Shown here: positions 28,605 to 33,046 of the stretch, in pieces
Numbering within the stretch: position 1 is the first letter of the stretch
How the letters are laid out: the number at the start of each line of letters is the position of its first letter
Assembly (NCBI GenBank): GCA_030148605.1
Contig: JASBTD010000029.1
Location: 1 to 33,046, forward strand
Direction of reading: 5' to 3'
From: Erythrobacter sp.
GTDB lineage: Bacteria; Pseudomonadota; Alphaproteobacteria; Sphingomonadales; Sphingomonadaceae
Length of the DNA: 33,046 nucleotides
The notes under the pieces: model-generated
Seen by the model: the letters and a program-made list of their open reading frames with translations, nothing else
The model's database searches: none
What the model was told of the DNA's origin: nothing
Position numbers and translations under genes: made by a program

Positions 28605-29950
28605 TCCTTTTTTGCCGCTTTCTTCTTTTTCATCGCATCGTGGAAACGGTCAGCCCAACCGGGCTTCACGATCTGCTCGCCGCGCACCATGCGCAAATCG
28701 CCATCGCCGACATCGCGGCTGACCGCGCTGCCCGCCGCGACGATCGCATCTGCGCCGATCTTTACAGGGGCGATCAGCGCGCTGTTGGAGCCGATAAAGG
28801 CGCGTGGGCCAATCTCGGTCTTGTATTTGAAATAGCCATCGTAATTGCAGGTGATCGTGCCTGCGCCGATATTGGCACCTTCGCCGACCGTTGCATCACC
28901 GAGATAGGTCAGGTGATTGGCCTTGGCCCCTGCGCCCAGCGTGGCTTTCTTCATCTCGACGAAATTGCCGACCTTGCTGCCCTGTTCCATCACAGCACCG
29001 GGCCGGAGCCGCGCAAAGGGGCCGACCGAACAGCCGGAACCTACACTCGCGCCTTCCAGATGGCTGAAAGCGTGGATCGTCGCACCATCGGCGACGGAAA
29101 CGCTGGGGCCGAACACGACATTGGGTTCAACCGTGACATCGCGGCCCAGCTGCGTGTCATGGCTGAAGAACACCGTCTCGGGCGCGACCAGCGTCGCCCC
29201 CTCCGCCATCGCCGCTTCGCGCCGTTCAGCTTGCCAGCGCGCTTCAACTGCTGCGAGTTCCGAGCGCGAGTTGATGCCCGCCACTTCATCAGCCCCGGTT
29301 TCGACGACCACGACTTTGTCACCGCGCGCGATCGCGCCGGTCGCCACATCGGGCAGATAGTATTCTCCTTGCGCATTGTCGTTGCTGACAGCTTCCAGCA
29401 GCGGCCACATATCATCCGAATGCGCCACGATCAGGCCGGAGTTGCACAGCCGCGTCCGCTTCTCGCGCTCGGTCGCATCCTTGAACTCGACCATCTTGCG
29501 GACTGTGCCGTCATCGTCAGCGATAATCCTGCCATAGGCGAGCGGATCTGCGGGGCGAAAGCCCAGCACAGCCACCTTTGCGCCGCCTTCCAGAGCGGTA
29601 ACAAGGCGCTGCACTGTTTCCGCCTGGACCATCGGGCAATCGCCGAAACACACCATCACCAAGCCGCTGAAGCCCGCCAGCGGATCTTTCGCCTGCAAGG
29701 CCGCGTGCGCAGTGCCCAGCTGCGGCTCTTGCAGCGCGACCGTAACATCGCGGCCAGTCAGAGCCTCGCGCAGCTGTTCGTGCCGGTCGCCTGCCACCAC
29801 GACCGTATGCACCAGTGACAGCTCTGCAAAACTGTCCAGCAGATGGAACAGCATCGGCTTGCCTGCAATCGGGTGCAGCACCTTGTGCAGGTCGCTTTTC
29901 ATGCGGGTGCCCTTGCCCGCGGCAAGGATAATGGCGGCGATCTCATTCAT
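28601..29950 (-). CDS. glmU: Bifunctional GlmU (GlcN-1-P acetyltransferase / UDP-GlcNAc pyrophosphorylase)
   Basis: Makes UDP-N-acetylglucosamine, the precursor of peptidoglycan and lipopolysaccharide, in the cytosol. The 449 residues contain the N-terminal nucleotidyltransferase domain (LAAGKGTRMKSDLHKVLHP, residues 9-27) and the C-terminal left-handed beta-helix acetyltransferase domain. The latter carries HLTYLGDATVGEGANIGAG, TCNYDGYFKYKTEIG and FIGSNSALIAPV. A Lys-rich tail (KKKKAAKK) ends it. The ATG at 29950 gives the family N-terminus MNEIAAIILAAG; an ATG four codons upstream (29962) is possible. It is divergent from gph (60 bases) and overlaps the HNH-like gene by 4 bases at its 3' end. 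Confidence 0.97.
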   Translation of the reverse strand: MNEIAAIILAAGKGTRMKSDLHKVLHPIAGKPMLFHLLDSFAELSLVHTVVVAGDRHEQLREALTGRDVTVALQEPQLGTAHAALQAKDPLAGFSGLVMVCFGDCPMVQAETVQRLVTALEGGAKVAVLGFRPADPLAYGRIIADDDGTVRKMVEFKDATEREKRTRLCNSGLIVAHSDDMWPLLEAVSNDNAQGEYYLPDVATGAIARGDKVVVVETGADEVAGINSRSELAAVEARWQAERREAAMAEGATLVAPETVFFSHDTQLGRDVTVEPNVVFGPSVSVADGATIHAFSHLEGASVGSGCSVGPFARLRPGAVMEQGSKVGNFVEMKKATLGAGAKANHLTYLGDATVGEGANIGAGTITCNYDGYFKYKTEIGPRAFIGSNSALIAPVKIGADAIVAAGSAVSRDVGDGDLRMVRGEQIVKPGWADRFHDAMKKKKAAKKD

Positions 29951-30010
29951 GCCCCGCTTCATGGCACCAAACGCTTGCGGTTTGAAGAACCATCCGCCAC
30001 GGCGCGGTGC

Positions 30011-30694
30011 ATGACTGATTTTCGATTTGACGGCGTCGGCTTCGATCTCGACGGGACTTTGCTTGACACATTCCGCGATCTGGGCGCGGCAGTGAACCAC
30101 GCGCTGGAGCTGGGCGGCTTTGCGCCAGTGCCGGTCGACAGCTCGAAAGACCTGATCGGCGGCGGTGCCAAGATCATGCTGGCGAAGGCTGTCGACGCGC
30201 AAGGCGGCATGCCCGAAGATGACTTTCGCGCGCTGTACAAGGCGATGCTGGAATACTATTCGAAGCACAACGCGGTCTATACCGCGCCATATCCGCATAC
30301 ACTGGAAGTACTGACTGAACTTGCCGATCGCGGCGTGAGAATGGCGGTTGTGACCAACAAGTTCGAGGAGTTTGCGACCAAAGTTCTGACCGAACTTGGC
30401 CTGGCACATCATTTCGTCGCTATCATTGGCGGCGATTCGATGGGCCGAGGGCCCGATGGCAAGTTTCTGGCCAAGCCTGCACCCGATCCGGTTATCGAAG
30501 CGAACAAACGCTGCGAAGCGACGCGTTTCGCGTTTGTTGGCGACTCGACTTATGATGTAAAAGCCGCACGCGGAGCCAATGTGCCGGTTATCGCGGCAGC
30601 CTATGGCTATTGCGACAGGCCGCCGCATGAATTGGGTGCTGACACAGTCATCGATTCGCTGGACGCGCTGATTCCGGCACTCGAATCGCTCTGA
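30011..30694 (+). CDS. gph: HAD-family phosphatase, probably phosphoglycolate phosphatase
   Basis: A 227-residue HAD hydrolase; Gph removes 2-phosphoglycolate formed by DNA repair of 3' ends or by oxygenation. The four HAD motifs are seen: [10 protein letters not shown] (nucleophile Asp12, Asp14), VVTNK, KPAPDP with its Lys, and [10 protein letters not shown]. The helical cap follows motif I, as in subclass C1 enzymes. The ATG at 30011 gives the usual short N-terminus; an upstream open frame is antisense to glmU. The gene is divergent from glmU. Other C1 HAD phosphatases look similar, so the substrate is probable but not certain. Confidence 0.88.
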   Translation: MTDFRFDGVGFDLDGTLLDTFRDLGAAVNHALELGGFAPVPVDSSKDLIGGGAKIMLAKAVDAQGGMPEDDFRALYKAMLEYYSKHNAVYTAPYPHTLEVLTELADRGVRMAVVTNKFEEFATKVLTELGLAHHFVAIIGGDSMGRGPDGKFLAKPAPDPVIEANKRCEATRFAFVGDSTYDVKAARGANVPVIAAAYGYCDRPPHELGADTVIDSLDALIPALESL

Positions 30695-30779
30695 ACCGGC
30701 GGCAATTCCGCTACGGCAACGGGCAAGCCTGAAAGCGCCTGTTGCAACGCAGCAAAGAAAGTGCCACGCAGGCCGCGCA

Positions 30780-30787
30780 TTACGTAA
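30780..30787. promoter_or_regulatory. TTACGTAA palindrome upstream of the SDR gene
   Basis: A perfect 8-bp palindrome in the 136-base gap between gph and the SDR gene, 43 bases before the start codon. It may be half of an operator for a fatty-acid or acyl-CoA responsive regulator; the sequence alone cannot show this. Confidence 0.25.
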
Positions 30788-30830
30788 ACGGAAGGCCATG
30801 AACGGCCTGGCAAGCAGGAGAGAAACCCCC

Positions 30831-31760
30831 ATGAGCATCGACTTCAAGGACAAGGTCGCGATCGTCACCGGCGCCGGCGGCGGTCTGGGCCGTGAATACG
30901 CGCTGGAACTCGCACGCCGTGGTGCGAAGGTTGTCGTCAACGATCTGGGCGGATCGCGCGATGGCACCGGCCATTCGGACATGGCGCTGAAAGTGGTCGA
31001 GGAAATCGAAGCCATGGGCGGCGAAGCCATGTCGAATGGCGGCTCGGTTACCGAGTACGAGCAGATGGAAAAGATGGTCGCTGACGCTAAGCAGAAATGG
31101 GGCGGCGTGCATGTGCTGATCAACAATGCCGGCGTGCTGCGCGACAAGACTTTCGCGAAGATGGAACCGGCCGATTTCGAATTCGTGCTGAAAGTGCACC
31201 TGACCGGTTCTGCCTTCGTGACCAAGGCATGCTGGGAAACCTTCCGCGAGCAAGCCTATGGCCGCGTGCTGATGACAGCATCATCAACCGGGTTGTTCGG
31301 CAATTTTGGCCAGGCCAATTATGGCGCGGCCAAGCTGGGCCTTGCAGGCCTGACCAAGACACTCCAACTCGAAGGCGCGAAGTATAATATCCGCTGCAAC
31401 ACGCTGTCACCGGTCGCGGGCACGCGCATGACCGAAGACCTGTTCCCTGAAGAAGCCTTCAAACTGTTCGATCCGGTGAATGTGGTTCCGGCTGCACTCT
31501 TCCTTGTGAGCGAAGACGCGCCGACCAACGCCATCGTCGGCGCTGGCGCAGGCGGCTATCACTCGGCATGGACAGTGATGAACGATGCCGTATGGCTGCC
31601 CGATGGCGAGCGCACCGTTGAAGGCTTTGCCGATAATTGGGCGAAGATCAGCGAATTCTCTAACCTCACTGCACCGCAAAGCGGCAGCGAGCAGAGCGCC
31701 AACATTCTCAAGGCAATGCAGAAGGTTACCGGCACCGGCCCGTCCAGCGCGCGGGGCTAG
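30831..31760 (+). CDS. SDR oxidoreductase, MFE-2-type 3-hydroxyacyl-CoA dehydrogenase-like
   Basis: A 309-residue classical short-chain dehydrogenase. The cofactor loop is TGAGGGLG (13-20), NNAG follows strand beta-4, and the catalytic Ser/Tyr/Lys are in [36 protein letters not shown] after strand 2 is typical of the dehydrogenase domain of peroxisomal multifunctional enzyme 2 and its bacterial single-domain relatives, which oxidise 3-hydroxyacyl-CoA. A fatty-acid or sterol side-chain degradation role is therefore inferred. The ATG at 30831 has AGGAGA 8 bases upstream. A palindrome TTACGTAA lies at 30780-30787. The gene appears monocistronic. Confidence 0.92.
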   Translation: MSIDFKDKVAIVTGAGGGLGREYALELARRGAKVVVNDLGGSRDGTGHSDMALKVVEEIEAMGGEAMSNGGSVTEYEQMEKMVADAKQKWGGVHVLINNAGVLRDKTFAKMEPADFEFVLKVHLTGSAFVTKACWETFREQAYGRVLMTASSTGLFGNFGQANYGAAKLGLAGLTKTLQLEGAKYNIRCNTLSPVAGTRMTEDLFPEEAFKLFDPVNVVPAALFLVSEDAPTNAIVGAGAGGYHSAWTVMNDAVWLPDGERTVEGFADNWAKISEFSNLTAPQSGSEQSANILKAMQKVTGTGPSSARG

Positions 31761-31781
31761 AACGCCGCTGAAAACCCCTGC

Positions 31782-31801
31782 TGTATTGACACAGTAATAC
31801 A
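31782..31801 (+). promoter_or_regulatory. Candidate promoter/operator: dyad over a TTGACA -35 box
   Basis: TGTATT (31782-31787) and AATACA (31796-31801) form an inverted repeat with 8 bases between. It overlaps TTGACA at 31786-31791, a consensus -35 box; 17 bases further, TATCTC (31809-31814) is a possible -10. The layout is that of a repressor operator on the promoter of the downstream membrane protein; GntR-type regulators bind dyads of this style, but none is encoded here. Confidence 0.5.
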
Positions 31802-31803
31802 CT

Positions 31804-31842
31804 AGGCGTATCTCTCCCCCATCAACAGGGAGAGGTACGCCT
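31804..31842 (+). promoter_or_regulatory. Long 15-bp hairpin/dyad abutting the start codon
   Basis: Arms 31804-31818 and 31828-31842 are complementary at 14 of 15 positions, the remaining pair being T-G, around a 9-base loop (CCATCAACA). The right arm contains GGGAGAGG, the only ribosome-binding sequence for the ATG at 31844. If transcribed, the stem would hide it; if transcription starts at the TATCTC box, the dyad acts as DNA. It is far longer than chance would readily give. Confidence 0.7.
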
Positions 31843-31843
31843 C

Positions 31844-32914
31844 ATGTATACAGAAGACGATCTTCGCCAGGCAGTGGCGAGCGGAGCAATCAGCGCCGCA
31901 GCAGCTGACGCCTTGCGCGAATCCGTGCGACAGACGCGCGAAGCGCCCGCGACGGATGAAGAACATTTCCGCCTGATCAACAGTTTCAACGATATCTTCG
32001 TGACAATCGCAGCTGTGCTGCTGCTGGTCGCGATGGGCGGTATCGGCCAGGCGCTGATGCCGGTAAATGATGGCCCGCCCCCGCTTGCCGGCTTGCTTGT
32101 CGCAGGCGCTGCATGGGGCATGGCAGAATATTTCACCCGTATTCGCCGCATGGCGCTGCCTAGCATTGTCTTGCTTCTGGCCTTTGTCGGCGGCGTGTTC
32201 GTGACTTTGCTGGGCGCTGTTTTCGTCGCTTATGGCGGAGACAATTTCAACGATAACCACGTGGTCCCCGGCCTGCTGATTTCAGCTGCCGCGCTTGCCA
32301 CAGCCGGTGCGGCCTATGTCCATTGGAAACGCTTCATGGTGCCGATCACTGTGGCCGCCGGTGCTGCCGCCATGGCGCTGACGGCAATAGCGCTGATCGT
32401 GACAGCGATCGGCCCGAACAATGCCGATGAGTCGATGTTCATCCCGCTGGTATTTGTCGCTGGTCTGGTGATCTTCGGCTTCGCCATGCGCTGGGATATC
32501 AGCGACCGCGAGCGCCAAACCCGCCGCAGCGATGTGGCCTTCTGGCTCCACCTGCTGGCTGCCCCGATGATCGCCCACCCGCTGTTCCACTGGTTGGGCG
32601 TAACCGGTGGTGACAATATCGGATTTGGCGCAGCCATCGGCGTGCTGGTGGTTTATGTCGCCATGGGCATTGTCGCGCTGGCGATTGACCGGCGTGCGCT
32701 GTTGGTTTCCGCGCTCGCTTATGTGCTTGCCGCGCTGACATTCCTGTTCGATCGCTTTGGCGCGGTTGAACTCAATGTCGCGCTTACCGCGCTGGTGATC
32801 GGTTCGGCGCTGCTGACATTGTCTGCCTTCTGGACACCCATCCGCCGGGCAGTGGTTCAGCCGCTTCCGGGCGACGTGCAGGCGCGCCTGCCAGTGACAG
32901 CCGCTGCGGCCTGA
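31844..32914 (+). CDS. Polytopic inner-membrane protein (DUF2157-like)
   Basis: A 356-residue membrane protein. A soluble N-terminal segment of about 48 residues (MYTEDDLRQAVASGAISAAA, then an acidic stretch) resembles the start of DUF2157 proteins and is followed by about nine or ten hydrophobic helices to residue 331. The loops are short and contain basic residues such as RIRR and DRERQTRRSD. There is no transport or catalytic motif I recognise; function unknown. The ATG lies directly after the long dyad, whose right arm carries the ribosome-binding site, so expression is probably controlled. A UUCG-loop terminator follows 25 bases after the stop. Confidence 0.88.
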   Translation: MYTEDDLRQAVASGAISAAAADALRESVRQTREAPATDEEHFRLINSFNDIFVTIAAVLLLVAMGGIGQALMPVNDGPPPLAGLLVAGAAWGMAEYFTRIRRMALPSIVLLLAFVGGVFVTLLGAVFVAYGGDNFNDNHVVPGLLISAAALATAGAAYVHWKRFMVPITVAAGAAAMALTAIALIVTAIGPNNADESMFIPLVFVAGLVIFGFAMRWDISDRERQTRRSDVAFWLHLLAAPMIAHPLFHWLGVTGGDNIGFGAAIGVLVVYVAMGIVALAIDRRALLVSALAYVLAALTFLFDRFGAVELNVALTALVIGSALLTLSAFWTPIRRAVVQPLPGDVQARLPVTAAAA

Positions 32915-32939
32915 CTTTCAGTCCGTTTGCAAGGAAACA

Positions 32940-32968
32940 GGGCTCGCACTTCGGTGCGGGCCCTTTTT
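32940..32968 (+). terminator. Rho-independent terminator with UUCG tetraloop
   Basis: GGGCTCGCAC (32940-32949) pairs with GTGCGGGCCC (32954-32963), with one G-U pair, around the stable loop TTCG; TTTTT follows (32964-32968). It ends the membrane-protein transcript and may serve the convergent gene at the right edge in the other direction. Confidence 0.93.
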
Positions 32969-32978
32969 CATTTCTGGC

Positions 32979-33046
32979 TCAGTTATCGACGGCTTTGACC
33001 AGACGGCGCTCAACCGGGGCAAGCACACCTGCCAGCTCGTGCCCCC
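32979..33046 (-). CDS. Probable C-terminal end of a gene cut by the right edge
   Basis: On the minus strand an open frame enters from the right edge and stops with TGA at 32981-32979. Its last residues read GHELAGVLAPVERRLVKAVDN. The composition is protein-like, and the position just beyond a terminator, convergent with the membrane protein, suits a gene end. Only 22 codons are visible, so neither the family nor the reality of the gene can be settled. Confidence 0.45.
   Translation of the reverse strand, partial: GHELAGVLAPVERRLVKAVDN

Noticed and set aside
29951-31225. A minus-strand open frame extending glmU upstream to 874 residues
   Set aside because: The extension is antisense to gph and the SDR gene; GlmU has its normal N-terminus at 29950.

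Overview
This window looks like ordinary core chromosome of a sphingomonad-type alphaproteobacterium, most likely Erythrobacteraceae (Erythrobacter/Altererythrobacter-like). The clues are high-GC, gene-dense sequence; an atpHAGDC operon with a very short epsilon subunit; a DUF1153 (SciP-family) protein; an FeS-type (6-4) photolyase; and one copy of the sphingomonad dispersed motif CCTGAGCTTGTCGAAGGG at the start of cysS. The genus is an inference, not a proof. No tRNA, rRNA, CRISPR array, insertion sequence or prophage was recognised. No gene-free stretch exceeds 300 bases; the longest is about 224 bases (27775-27998).

Layout. 1-4650 (minus): a compact five-gene unit read as transaldolase-like fsa/tal, cobT, nitroreductase, AhpD-like protein and cysS (cut by the left edge). 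4653-7361: two hairpins, a secreted protein of unknown function (minus), a DUF2490 outer-membrane protein (plus) and a DUF4197 lipoprotein (minus); the last two share a CTAG at their stop codons. 7414-13539 (plus): priA, a secreted HEXXH-TPR protein with a TTG start, a (6-4) photolyase and a glutathione S-transferase. 13659-19295: a multicopper oxidase, an unknown membrane-anchored protein (minus), Ada (minus), and a membrane-spanning trypsin-like protease. 19306-20133 (minus): a TauD/TfdA dioxygenase.

20339-25519: the F1 part of ATP synthase, atpH-atpA-atpG-[lipoprotein]-atpD-atpC, closed by a strong terminator. The small lipoprotein gene between atpG and atpD is the clearest departure from the standard operon. 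25609-27828: a secreted prolyl-oligopeptidase with a near-copy of the atp terminator. 27999-31760: a DUF1153 regulator-like protein, an HNH-like protein overlapping the glmU stop, glmU (minus), gph and an SDR dehydrogenase resembling the peroxisomal MFE-2 type. 31782-32963: two nested dyads in front of a polytopic membrane protein, ending in a UUCG-loop terminator. The right edge probably holds the 3' end of a minus-strand gene.

The genes are mostly housekeeping (tRNA charging, replication restart, ATP synthesis, peptidoglycan precursor supply), with DNA-damage reversal (photolyase, Ada) and several exported proteins. I see no clear undescribed multi-gene system. The observations most worth following are the lipoprotein inside the atp operon, the dyads at 31782-31842, the protease architecture at 17721, and cobT outside any visible cobalamin cluster.
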